A DNA stretch of 64,000 bases from Valencia hispanica (lineage: Eukaryota > Chordata > Actinopteri > Cyprinodontiformes > Valenciidae): assembly GCA_963556495.2 (NCBI GenBank), contig OY747704.1, positions 1,897,001 to 1,961,000 of the forward strand, read 5' to 3'. Under the pieces are notes generated by a model. That model had not been told where the DNA came from. It did no database searches and worked only from the letters and a program-made list of their open reading frames with translations. Numbering within the stretch: position 1 is the stretch's first letter; each line of letters starts with the position of its first letter. Of the stretch, positions 44,211 to 55,183 are shown piece by piece. The translations under genes were made by a program, and so were the position numbers.

Positions 44211-45620
44211 ACCCTGCTTCCAGATTGGAAGGCGTGCTGGTGGGATTGAGGAGGTCTTCGTAGTATTCCATCCACCGACCCAAAACGTCCCGCGTCGAGG
44301 TCAGCAGCACACCATCCCCACTGTAAACAGTGTTGGTGGCAGACCGCTTTCCCCCCCTGAGACGTCGGATGGTGGACCAGAATCGTTTCGAAGCCGTACG
44401 GAAGTCGTTTTCCATGGCCTCTCCAAACTCCTCCCACGCCCGAGTTTTTGCCTCAGCAACCATTCGAGCCGCATCCCGCTTGGCCTGTCGGTACCTATCA
44501 GCTGCTTCAGGGGTCCCACAAGCCAAAAAGACCCGGTAGGACTCCTTCTTCAGCCTGACAGCATCCCTTACCGCCGGTGTCCACCAGCGGGTTCGGGGGT
44601 TGCCGCCGCGACAGGCACCGACCACCTTTCGGCCACAGCTTCGGTCAGCCGCCTCGGCAATGGAGGTGCGGAACATGGTCCACTCGGACTCAATGTCCCC
44701 CGCCTACCCCGGGACGTGTTCAAAGTTCTGCCGGAGGTGTGAGTTAAAGCTCCTTCTGACAGGAGACTCTGCCAGATGTTCCCAGCAGACCCTCACAACA
44801 CGTTTGGGCCTTCCAGGTCTGTCCGGCGTCCTCCCCCACCATCGAAGCCGACTCACCACCAGGTAGTGGTCAGGGACAGCTCAGCCATTCTCTTCACCCG
44901 AGTGTCCAAAACATGCGGCCGCAGATCAGATGAGACAACAACCAAGTCGATCATTGAGCTGCGGCCTAAGGTGTCCTGGTGCCAAGTCCACATATGGACA
45001 CCTTTATGCTTGAACATGGTGTTTGTTATGGACAATCCATGAGGAGCACAGAAGTCCAATAACAAGACACCACTCGGGTTCAGATCGGGGGGGCCATTCC
45101 GCCCAACCACACCCCTCCAGGTCTCACTGTCATTGCCCACATGAGCGTTGAAGTACCCCAGCAGAACAAGGGAGTCCCCAGGAGGAGCACTCTCCAGCAC
45201 CCCCTCCAAAGACTCCAAGAAGGGTGGGTAATCTAATCTGCTGCTTGGCGCGTAAGCACAAACAACAGTCAGGACCCGTACCCCCACCCGAAGGCGGAGG
45301 GAGAATACCCTCTCGTTCACCGGGGTAAACCCCAACGTACAGGCACCGAGACGGGGGGCAACAAGTATGCCCACCCCAGCTCGGCGCCTCTCAGCAGGGG
45401 CAACTCCAGAGTGGAAGAGAGTCCGACCCCTCTCGAGGAGACGGGTTCCAGAGCCAGAGCCGTGCGCCGAGGTGAGTCCGACGATGTCCAGTTGGAACCT
45501 CGCACACCACCTCCGGCTCCTTCCCCACCAGAGAGGTGACATTCCACGTCCCGAGAGCCAGCTTCTGCAGCCGAGTATCGGACCGCCAAGGTCCCCGCCT
45601 TTGGCCGCCGCCCATCCTGC
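44179..45620 (-). pseudogene. Rex3 endonuclease and connecting region, frameshifted
   Basis: The endonuclease frame (45542-44853) shows '[16 protein letters not shown]', '[19 protein letters not shown]', '[13 protein letters not shown]', '[18 protein letters not shown]' and '[16 protein letters not shown]'. The catalytic 'GDFNAH' reads GYFNAH: the Asp is Tyr. The N-terminal part ('[13 protein letters not shown]') is in another frame near 45550. The connecting frame 44676-44179 carries 'RTRWWTPAVRDAVRLKK' and 'RFWSTIRRLRGGK'. At least three frame changes. Confidence 0.85.
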
Positions 45621-45668
45621 ACACCCTTTACAACATCCTGCACAGCACCTGTCACAAACTAGGTCTAT

Positions 45669-48600
45669 CTGTAGAAAAACCTAATACCTTTGCTGTATGT
45701 AAATCACAAAAATCATCATTGACGCAAAGTGCACTCTAAAAATCCTGTATCAAAAGTGAGCAACACTGGAACAACCTAGACCATAAAGAATTTTTCTTCA
45801 AATTATATAGTAGGGGTTATAATGTAAATAAAAACTTCCAAACAAACACTAAATGCATAAACATGCCACAAGGTAAGATGAATGGGTTGTGTGCTAAAAC
45901 AACCAACCGCACAAAGGTGCCAAAACAGGATGGAAAACAGGAAACATCTGGTCTTTTTGGATTGTGGAAGTGGCATCATGAGCATGAGAGACCGCTCAAA
46001 AGAAAAATACTTTGCTGCTTTGAAGCTCAACCCCCAGAAAAGGATCAGTCTAATTTTATTCATTTACACTGCTAACAGCCAAAGTTCATTAAACGTATAG
46101 TCTTATAAGATCTTACCACATCACCGACTATTGTTATTCATTTTTCTGAGCTGATGAAGCCCAATACTTATTAAAAAAAACTATAATTTCAACCTATTTA
46201 ACCAAAAAACTGTTGAACCCTAAACAAATGCTGTTTTCTATTTTGTTTTTTCATTTATCTGAAATGCTTTTAATGAGATCAATTGAAAGGCTTTGTTTTG
46301 TAAAAAATAATTGAAATTTAAGTTCCCCTAGTGCCTGAGGATCTCCTCCCTTTTTCTGAAACAGAACTGTTTCAGAAACATCCAATTATATAAGTCTCCT
46401 GTTAAACAAGTGTGACTAGATTTGCAGCCTGTTACGGAAATATATTATAGTTCATTAAACACCTGTATTGTGGATTAATCTCCATGTATACAGTATTTAA
46501 GCTCAATTCCTAGATCTCAGCTGCTATACCTTTTAGAACTGCCAGGGAAGAGTTAACAAAACCACTGAATCTATAATTTAATGTGTCCAATCATAACATG
46601 ACCTTACCCACCCCGGTCCATGGGAAAAAAGATAATGGAACCTTATTTCAATCACTCCATAATTTGTTTTCAGGGGGCATATCGGAGCCCAGATGGGACC
46701 ATGAGGGACTGAAACATCACGCCTCCTCCTGCTGTGTCGGATCTCCTCTGCAAATACAAGAAAGAATGCTCTTTAAGTCTCAACAGAAGCACATCCACCG
46801 TTCTCATTTTGAGGGTAATTGTGTCAGAGCCAAAATCCGCAGAAAATCAGCAGGTCGTCCATAGAAAGGTTCCCATCACATTCACGGTATGGAGCACATA
46901 CTGTATATTTTTCCCATGTACCCAGATTGGTATGAAAGTGTGGTCAGATTTTTATCATTTTCAAAACAAATAAATCTTTGGTCAGGTTTTAAGTGTACTG
47001 GTCCAGCTTTAACTATTTAGATTAATCCCATGTCGTCCTAGTCTCCAATTTACCCTTACTTTTGTCATGGAAGTATACACATTTTTACCCATATAACTTC
47101 CTGTTCGTTCATTTACTGCACGCTCAGAATTTGTCCAAATCCTGGAGAGGAGTGTAACATCTGGAAACAGATCATTAAGATTAGTGAAAGCTTCTACATA
47201 TCTGGGTAAATGTCCTACAGAATATGGCATCTGAGAACAAACAAAACAGTTAATGTTTTATTTATTTGCTAGATATCTTGCATAGTGTCACCATACACTA
47301 GTTTCAAATGGGTTTCTGTGTGCCCTTCTCTGAGTAAACCAAGAAAATAAATCAGCATTCTCATGTGCTATATGTCATTTTTCTGTGAGTCCTAACGTTC
47401 CTATGGAATAACACCACCAAAAGGCTGTAAAAATAAAAGCACTAGATAGCAGAAAAATCTTCATAGTTACTATCTCTCCCTTCAAGCAGTCTCTATAGAA
47501 AAGTGGCTCTCCTGGTTCTCTTTACTGACGTTGAGACAAGTAGACCATATTGTATCAACCTCCCTTTGGAATCAGTCTTAAACACCACTTTTCTTAGACT
47601 GCTTTCCCTATATATAGTAATGGTCTCTGCTTTCCCTATATCTAGTAATGGTCTCTGCTTTTTATAATGGATTAAGTGTAACCAACTCAGTCTCCACAGC
47701 CCTTGGTGTGGTCAAAAATACCTGGAATAGCCCCTTCCACCTGGGTGATGACCAATTTTCTGTTTACAACTTTTAATCAGGATCCAATCACCTACTTTCA
47801 GCTCACTTCTTCCTGTAGGAATATAGGATCATCTGGCATGTGATTAGTTTGCATTTATAACTCATGTAATTATCAGTATTTTGATCATGAAAACCGACCA
47901 GATCTTAATCAAATTGTTCTTTAGAAGAGAGTAAACCAATCTAAGGAATTCTATATCTACGCCCATAGATTATTTCAAATACAATGAGGCCAATATTCAA
48001 ATTTGGTATTATATGCATTTATAATTTACCAAATCAAGACAATATCCAATTTTGTCCCGCTTCTTCCATCGCTTTTTTTTTCAATTTGCAACAATTTATC
48101 ATAAAGTCATAAATCAGTTTGTAATTGTTCCTCTTATTTTAATATACCAAACTGTAGGAAGGTATAAGGTCTCGTCAAATTCGTTCAATTGCTTGGTGTT
48201 ATATTCATATATAACTTTGTCATAACCAAACAGTATCTCCAATTCTGTTTAGTCTTATCCATGGCCTTTCTTAATCTGCTTTTAGAATCCAATTGTCTCT
48301 TAAAAATGATCTCTAATCTTTGTCCTATTTTATCAATTATTTCATTCACAAAATGTGTTCCGTTACCACTATAGATCATTTGTGGATATCAAATCTAGGC
48401 ATTATTTCTCTAAACAACTTTTCTGCAACAGTTAGTGTATCTAAATGTTTCACTGTTAACATTACAAATCCATTAGGAGAAATTATCTTATTTTACTAAA
48501 CCAAGCTTCTTCAGTACAGCCTTTGTTTGCTCAAAGCTGTTTCTTAAATTTTATATGAGAAGCTTTTCTTTTTTCCATGTCTGACACACTTCTTGTCCAC

Positions 48601-48745
48601 AAATTAATCAGTTTGAGAATTGAATTGTCCGCAAGAAATGCTTTAATTAGTTCGCCACAAGAGGTCACCATACCCCGTTCCCCATTGTTGGCCAAATGCC
48701 AAAAACATCCAAAGTTCAATTTGGATCTTCTGTTAGCAATAATAT
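45669..48745 (-). other. ERV copy 2, env-like to integrase region
   Basis: Matches copy 1 (reverse) from about 22390 back to 19690. The Env-like open stretch is 47230-47009, integrase C-terminal-like sequence near 47690-47790, and the integrase core block ('SGNGTHFVNEII') 48379-48185. Stops in every frame. The same Asp-to-Gly change in the core block is present as in copy 1. Confidence 0.75.
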
Positions 48746-48755
48746 GATTATTTTA

Positions 48756-49590
48756 ACGGGCTGTTAGGTCCCTGTACGACCGGTGCCAGATGACGTGGTC
48801 CTGTTGGCTTCATCGGAACGTGATCTACAGCTTTCGCTGGAGCGGTTCGCAGCCGAGTATGAAGCGGCTGGGATGAGAATCAGCACCTCCAAATCCGAGG
48901 CCATGGTCTTGAGCCGGAAAAGGGTGGGGTGCCTTCTCCGTGTCGGGGATGGGGTCCTTCCCCAAGTGGAGGAGTTTAAGTTTCTGGGGGTCTTGTTCAC
49001 GAATGAGGGAAAAATGGAGCGAGAGATCGATAGACGGATTGGTGGGGCATCTGCAGTTAAGCGGGCGCTTTACCGGTCTGTCGTGGTGAAGAGAGAGCTG
49101 AGCCGAAAGGCGAAGCTCTCGATTTACCGGTCGATCTACGTTCCTACCCTCATCTATGGTCACGAACTCTGGGTGGTGACCGAAAGAACAAGATCACGGA
49201 TACAAGCGGCTGAAATGAGTTTCCTCCGCAGTGTCTGGGCTCTCCCTTAGAGATAGGGTGAGAAGCTCAGTCATCCGTAGGGGGCTCAGAGTAGAGCCGC
49301 TGCTTCTCCACATCGAGAGGAGTCAGTTGAGGTGGCTCGGGCATCTGGTCAGGATGCCTCCTGGACGCCTCCCTGGTGAGGTGTTTCAGGCACGTCTCAC
49401 CGGGAGGAGGCCCAGGGGAAGGCCCAGGACACGCTGGAGGGACTATGTTTCTCGGCTGGCCTGGGAGCGCCTTGGGGTTCCTCCCGAGGAGCTGGAACAA
49501 GTGGCTGGGGAGAGGGAAGTCTGGGTCTCTTTGCTTAGGCTGCTGCCCCCGCGACCCGATAAGTGGAAGAAAATGGATGGATGGATGGAT
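48756..49590 (+). mobile_element. Rex3 fragment, 5'-truncated, inserted in ERV copy 2
   Basis: Flanked by the duplication GATTATTTTA (48746-48755 and 49591-49600) and ending in a short GGATGGATG tail. It opens '[11 protein letters not shown]'-like in the RT ('CPTTGA' frame uncertain), then an internal deletion joins 'DRCQ' to '[15 protein letters not shown]', removing the QGCPLSP block and half of FADD. '[19 protein letters not shown]', '[14 protein letters not shown]', a frameshift near 49235, and '[16 protein letters not shown]' follow. Orientation is opposite to its ERV host. Confidence 0.9.
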
Positions 49591-49600
49591 GATTATTTTA

Positions 49601-52459
49601 TCTTCATCTGATTACAAACTGAAGTTAAAACTTTAATTTTTCTCTTTCCAAGTAGAACAATTCTTTGGTAGCTGTCCCGTTTCAAGAATTTTATGAAAAT
49701 CTACCATTTGGATTATTAATTTATCCCCTACAGAGAACGTGCCCAACTTCAAGTGAAATAGGAAATCTCTTCCTAACAAATTAGAAAATAATCTCTAGAT
49801 AATATGATTAACACAACAGATTTTTCCTGTAGCAAAATCTATTATTTTTATTTCATTTTCTAACTCAATCTCATTTTTAGTGGAAAACAAAATTCCTAAT
49901 TTTTTTTTCTCTCCATCTGGCTTCACTAACTTCCTACCATTTTGTCAATGAGATAATCAGCAACTGATATTTCCATAACAAAACATCACATCTCTATTCC
50001 TTGCTCTCTGCTTATCTGCTCTTTCATAAAGATTCTACAAATTAGCTTATTATTAAGATTATATGTGGAATAGTCTGTTGCTAGATGTCAAAAACGTGGT
50101 AACCATTCTCAACTCAGATTGGGGCGAGGGCCGGCCACCTCTCCCAATCTCAGGTGTAGGTCCAGACATCTTTCCTGCTTAATTAGACCCTTTATTTTGT
50201 CCCATTAGCAACAACTCCATTGAGTGTAAATATTGAAGTGCGCTTATACTCAGTGTGCTACGGTAACTAAAGTTGAATTTTGGAGTGCGTTACTACATTC
50301 CTTACGACGGTAATCCCGTAACGAACATTTCTCTCTTTTTTGCAGTCTCTAACCCAGCGCATTACAAGATTGTTTACTTTCAACAAGTATCTTATCTGTC
50401 ATTAAAATGTTAGAAGCAAGCATCTGAAGCTGCCGCTTGTTACAAAGAATAAATTCACGTAGCCACCCAGCTGCTACCCCACAGGAACTGTAGACATCCG
50501 CCTGAATTTCAAAATAAAATCACTGCTCATAATCCGTCATTTTAAACCATTTCTTTTCTACTATATGAGAGATCTCACAGACATCCCATGAATATCATTA
50601 AAAATATTAGCTAAGTTTTTTTTATTATTATTATAGAGTAAAAGTTCCCACTGCACTTAAGAAATCCCAACCTTTTGTATTGAGCTGCACGCAGCTAAAA
50701 CATCCCCCTCCTTATCAGCTAGCGGGGGGAGGTGTGTTCCTTCCCTTCTGCCTTCCTGCAGTTGGATAACCTTTAACAATTTTGAAACGCATGATCAATC
50801 TGGTTTCAAACAAGACTTTCTCAGGAAGTCCATTTCAGTTGGTTTGTTTATTAACAGAACAACTAACGACCCATTGTTGAGGGACAGAGGGGGGTCTTGT
50901 TTTTTATCAGAACGGCCCTTCCTTGCGGGGAATGGGGTCGCTTGTTTGAGATAATTCATTTAGCTCACAGTAAAGTTTACCTTACTCTTCATAGGATTTT
51001 TTTTAAATATAGAAGTGAGTTTTCTCTTTTATTTTATTTTTCTTTCGGCGGAACTTTAGGAGAAAACAAAGTTTAAAACATTTTTTATCCTCCCGAGTGC
51101 TAAGAAGCACATCAGCTTCACACATGAACCCGTCCTTTTTCTCTTCTTTGCTCCTTCCTGAGGAATTCCTTTGTTTGAGACGCCAAATGTCTATTCTTCA
51201 ATTTTGATCTTTTTAATTTAATTTTACATCGCAACTACCAAGAAGTGCGTGAAATTACTTAGTCCATCGTCCTTCAAATTCATAATCTTTATTTTAAAGA
51301 AATGTATTGTCTTTTCTCTCATTAATTTTGCATTTCCTTTAAATCTTCTTTGCTATTTTTTCCCCATATTTCGATAAGTTACATTTTACTGTTTTTATTT
51401 TTCATTTTTAAATATTTATCATTCTCATGTTAATGAAGTAAATTCAGCTTTTAGTTCTCTTTTATCTGATCTATTTATCTTATCACAGTGTTATTTACTC
51501 AATCTTTTAACCATGAGTCTCCATTCAGCCTACAGCTGTTTCACCATAGAAATCTCCATTCACACACACACACACACACACAACCGGTTTATCACACATT
51601 ATTATCATTATGTATTTATTATCATGCTTTTTCATTACTAGTATTATTTATATATGATTTATCATTAGGCCTATTTTCTAATTGAGATCCCAGACCTCTG
51701 CGCGCTTTGGAGTCCAACTCCTTTAACATGGATATTCATTGTGAGATCCCGGATCATCACGCAAAGATCCCCGATCTTTATTTGCAAAACACAAACTTGC
51801 ATTACAAAGGTCCCGGACCTAGTTATTTCTTCTCTCTTATTTTTTATTCCTTCATGCATCCAATTTTTTACTCACTGGCTGTTGTCCCTGTGAAGGAAGA
51901 CCCCATCCAACTGTTTCTCCGGAAGGAACCCCGGATCTTCCGGCCTCCTTTTTTACCTAACGGTGGGGTGGAGGACTTTGATACTGGTTCCGAACCAGGC
52001 CGTGCACGGGCTCTCAGCAACCTGCGGTTCCTCCCGGAGATCCAGTCCGATCTGAGATCCTGGTCAAAGGAACAAGAAATGCCAGGGTTAAAATCGCTCT
52101 CTGATCTCTTAGTTTCCTTTTTTTAGACATTCCGTGGTTTCTCAATCCACGAGCTGCTCCCACTCAGCCTTCTTGGTGTCCAACATGCAAGCTTTCAGTA
52201 AGAAGCGTCCTAGCTTACCTTAGGGCCGGCCACACCCTGAGTTTACCGACCCGGTCAGCGTCTATTTAACTCAGCAGAAACAGAAATCAACATTTACTGG
52301 AGAACTACAGACAGAACATACTTTTAGATTAGTCAATTTTGCGCCTCGTGTGTCAGCGCTTACCAAATAACTTCAGACCTGGGTCACTTCCGTCCTCCGA
52401 TCTCCAGTATCTGTTGATCACAATTTCCAAACTCACGTTTTCCTTTGCTCCTCCAGAAA
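49601..52459 (-). other. ERV copy 2, protease-like block and leader/gag-position region
   Basis: Reverse counterpart of copy 1 16800-19680. The protease-like 'NLLGR' block lies near 49750-49860. A (CA)n run occupies 51562-51582. Pyrimidine-rich here on the plus strand; no readable gag protein. Confidence 0.6.
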
Positions 52460-52477
52460 TCCCGTCGGGATTCACCA
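52460..52477 (-). promoter_or_regulatory. Primer-binding site of ERV copy 2, variant
   Basis: On the element strand TGGTGAATCCCGACGGGA sits three bases after the LTR end. It differs from copy 1 by a one-base insertion and two substitutions, so the tRNA-Trp match is lost. Confidence 0.65.
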
Positions 52478-52480
52478 TTT

Positions 52481-52905
52481 TGTTGAGAAGGTGTTTTCAC
52501 TCTACTTTAAAGCCTCTCTTAAAGGAACAGACACACATTTAATTTATGACCCTGGGCTCTCTCTGAGCTCTCATTTCACCTTCCTGCATGCTCGTTCATT
52601 TCTGTAAAAAGGAGCAATAAGAACAACAAACAACAATTATATATTTTAACAGCGAGACATCGTTCGCTGGACTCAGTTCTAGTAACTGAGCACAGCTTTA
52701 TCTCAGCATAAGGTTTTTATTGAAACAAGAGTTAAAAGGAAACTCCTCCCACATAGATCTTCGTTCACAGAATGGTCACAGCTTCTTCACACAATGCACA
52801 CAGGATGTACCACATACTTCTTGATTGTTCACTGTTTCTAACTGTTTCCACAATCACTACAGAATTAAACCCTCATACAATATTAACAGAATTTTTATCT
52901 CTTCA
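52481..52905 (-). repeat. 5' LTR of ERV copy 2
   Basis: On the minus strand it begins TGAAGAGATAAAAATTCTG and ends CTTCTCAACA, with an AATAAA signal. It retains the uninverted form of the 59-bp segment flipped in copy 1. L2-A sequence resumes at 52906. Confidence 0.88.
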
Positions 52906-53070
52906 GAAGCTAAAACAGGAGAAATGTGATCTCTCTTTTTAATATTTATCAGAACTCTTGCTGCCGCATTTTGGATCAACTGAAGGCTTTTAATGGCATT
53001 TTGTTGACTTCCTGATAGTAAAGAATTACAGTAGTCCAGCCTTGAGGTAACAAATGCATGGACTAGTTTC

Positions 53071-55183
53071 TCATTATAGTGGGGGACTTCAATATTCATG
53101 TGGATACTGAAAGTGATAGCCTAAATGCAGCCTTTATTCCTATTTAACCTGGAATAACAGTCTACTGCTGTATAAAAAGACCCTTTGACAAGCTAGAACA
53201 GCATATTTTTCATCATTAATAGAGGCGAATAAAAACAATCCTTTAACAGTTGCCAAACTTACACAGAGTCATAGCTCTGTTGAGCCAACTATTCCCCCAG
53301 CTCTTAGCAGTGATGATTTTATGGAATTCTTCATAAATAAAATTAATTTTATTAAAAATAAAATAATTGGCATCCTCCCAAACATGATTACTTCTTCCTC
53401 AGTAAATGAGGCAGTATCGGAAAGAACTGTAGAAGCTCAGTTGTGCTTAGGCTGTTTTGATTCAGTCGAGCTTTCGGAATAATCAAAAATATTAGCCTCA
53501 TCTAAACCTTCAACTTGTATGTTGGACCCAATCCCAACCAAATCATTTAAAGAAGTGTTCCATTTGGTTCCTGGCCCCATTTTGGATATGATGAATCTAT
53601 CCTTAGTAAACGGATACGTACCACAAGAATTTAAAATAGCTGTAATTAACCCTTTAATCAAGAAACCTTCCCTTGATCAAGATGACTTAGTGAATTACAG
53701 ACCTATATCTAACCTTCCTTTCTTATTCAAAATCCTTGAGAAAATTGTTGCTAATCAAGTCTGTGAGCATCTAAACAGTAACGAGCTGTTAGAAGAGTTT
53801 CAGTCAGGTTTTAGAGCTCATCGTAGCACTGAAACAGCACTGGTAAAGGTTACTAATGATATTCTCATGGCCTCAGATAATGGACTTGTGTCTGTTCTGG
53901 TTTTGTCAGATCTCAGTGCTGCTTTTGACACAGTCGATCATAATATTCTCTTAGAAAGGCTTGAACATGTTGCAGGGATCAAAGGAACAGCACTAGGCTG
54001 GTTTAAATCATATTTGTCTGATAGATTCCAGTTTGTTCATCTAAATGATAAATCATCTTCACTCTCAAGGGTTACTTGTGTAGTTCCACAGGGTTCTGTG
54101 CTTGGACCAATTCTTTTCACCATATATATGCTCCCAATTGGTAGAATCATTAGACAGCATGGGATAAATTTCCACAGCTATGCTGATGATACACAACTAT
54201 AGTTATCCATAAATCCTGATGAACCCAGTCAGTTAGGTAGATTACAGGCATGTCTGGAAGACAGAAAAACATGGATGACCCTAAACTTTTTGCTTTTAAA
54301 TTCTGACAAGACAGAAGTTGCTGTCTTTGGACCAGAAGTTCTAAAACAGAAACTGATTAGTCAATCACTTCATCTGGATGGCATTAAATTGGCCCCCAGT
54401 AATAACGTAAAGAACCTCGGCGTTATTTTTGACCAAGACTTGACATTTAAATCCCATATTAAACAGGTTTCTAGGATTTCTTTCTTTCACCTCCGGAATA
54501 TTGCTAAAATTAGGAACAGTCCATTCATTTGTTACCTTGTTACCTCAAGGCTGGACTACTGTAATTCTTTACTATCAGGAAGTCCACAAAATGGCATTAA
54601 AAGCCTTCACTTGATCCAAAATGTGGCAGCAAGAGTTCTGATGAAAATTAAAAAGAGAGATCACATTTCTTCTGTTTTAGCTTCCAGAATAGAATTTAAG
54701 ATCCTTCTTCTTACATACAAAGAGAGCCCTTCGCTCTCAGACTGCAGTTTTACTTGTAGTTCCTAGGATAATGGGAGGCAGATCTTTTAGTTATCAGGCT
54801 CCTCTCCTGTGGAACCAGCTCCCAGTTTAGTCTGTGAGGCAGACACTGTTTACTTTTAAGGCCTAAAACTTTCCTTTTTGATAAAGCTTATAGTTAGAGT
54901 GGCTAAGGTCATCCTGAGCTATCTCTGTAGTTATGCTGCTATAGGCTTAGACTGCTGGAGGACAGACTTCCCACTTTTCTTCACTCTGCTACTTCCTTTT
55001 CTCCTACGACTCTCCAGTTGTATTACAGTACATTCTGGTATTTCGACTGTTAACTTTGTTTTCTCTCAGTGTTTTTCTCTCCACAGAAGATATACCTGGT
55101 CTGGTATCCTGCTTGGCTGCAATGCCCTGTTGGACGGGGGGCATCGACTGGGATGATCCTCCCAGTAACTGAACATCCACTGT
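53071..55183 (+). pseudogene. L2-A (plus copy) ORF2: endonuclease piece, RT and 3' UTR
   Basis: 'VGDFNIHVDTESDS' near 53085 continues the endonuclease begun at 40958. After a deletion the RT (53519-54202) shows 'TCMLDPIPTKSFKEVF', 'NYRPISNLPFLFKILEK', 'FQSGFRAHRSTETALVK', 'DLSAAFDTVDHNIL', 'VVPQGSVLGPILFTIYM' and 'SYADDTQL', followed directly by a TAG. The downstream frame (54275-54766) has 'LNSDKTEVAVFGPE' and 'KNLGVIFDQDLTFKSHIK', with a 60-bp deletion near 54520. YADD is intact, but stops and deletions kill the copy. Confidence 0.85.

Larger units (their letters stand above)
42617..45653 (-). mobile_element. Rex3 (RTE-clade LINE), nearly full length
   Basis: Bounded by an exact 15-bp duplication ACAAACTAGGTCTAT (42602-42616 and 45654-45668). 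The 3' end is a (CCAT)n, i.e. GATG, tail typical of Rex3. The classic Rex3 diagnostic primer sequence 'CGGTGACAAAGGGCAACC' is at about 43560 and 'ACCACCACCCCGGTCTGCCA' at about 44004. Order on the minus strand: endonuclease 45542-44853, connecting region 44676-44179, RT and C terminus 44210-42690. It is younger than ERV copy 2, which it splits. Confidence 0.93.
42299..52905 (-). mobile_element. Endogenous retrovirus copy 2, truncated at its 3' end
   Basis: The reverse-complement counterpart of ERV copy 1. 5' LTR at 52481-52905, primer-binding site at 52460-52477, protease-like block near 49750, integrase block 48379-48185, Env-like block 47230-47009, then 3' internal sequence to 42299. The last roughly 930 bp including the 3' LTR are gone. 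Two Rex3 elements are inserted (42617-45653 and 48756-49590). As in copy 1, no reverse transcriptase is visible between protease and integrase. All frames are broken. Confidence 0.85.
41486..53070 (-). mobile_element. L2-A LINE, minus-strand copy inserted in the plus-strand L2-A
   Basis: The 3' tail runs 41486-42297, and the coding end resumes at 52906-53070 ('LVHAFVTSRLDYCNSLLSGS', 'RVLINIKKRDHISPVLAS'). ERV copy 2 lies between. About 190 bp of L2-A that should join the two parts, together with the ERV 3' LTR, are missing, so one deletion removed both. It is 5'-truncated at 53070, where it meets the plus-strand copy head to head. Confidence 0.85.

Noticed and set aside
44179..45684. Plus-strand open frames across Rex3
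   Set aside because: They are antisense shadows of the GC-rich Rex3 coding region.
51707..52126. 139-codon plus-strand open frame inside ERV copy 2
   Set aside because: It is antisense to the provirus; the equivalent region in copy 1 has no matching antisense frame of that length.
16360..52905. The inverted ERV pair as a large palindromic segmental duplication
   Set aside because: The flanking sequences (hAT on one side, L2-A on the other) and nested insertions differ completely, favouring two insertions; gene conversion cannot be excluded.
52857..53160. Head-to-head L2-A pieces as a single twin-primed (5'-inverted) insertion
   Set aside because: The inverted piece covers sequence downstream of the direct piece and is duplicated in it; a TCATTA duplication at 41480 and 53071 shows a separate minus-strand element inserted into a plus-strand one.
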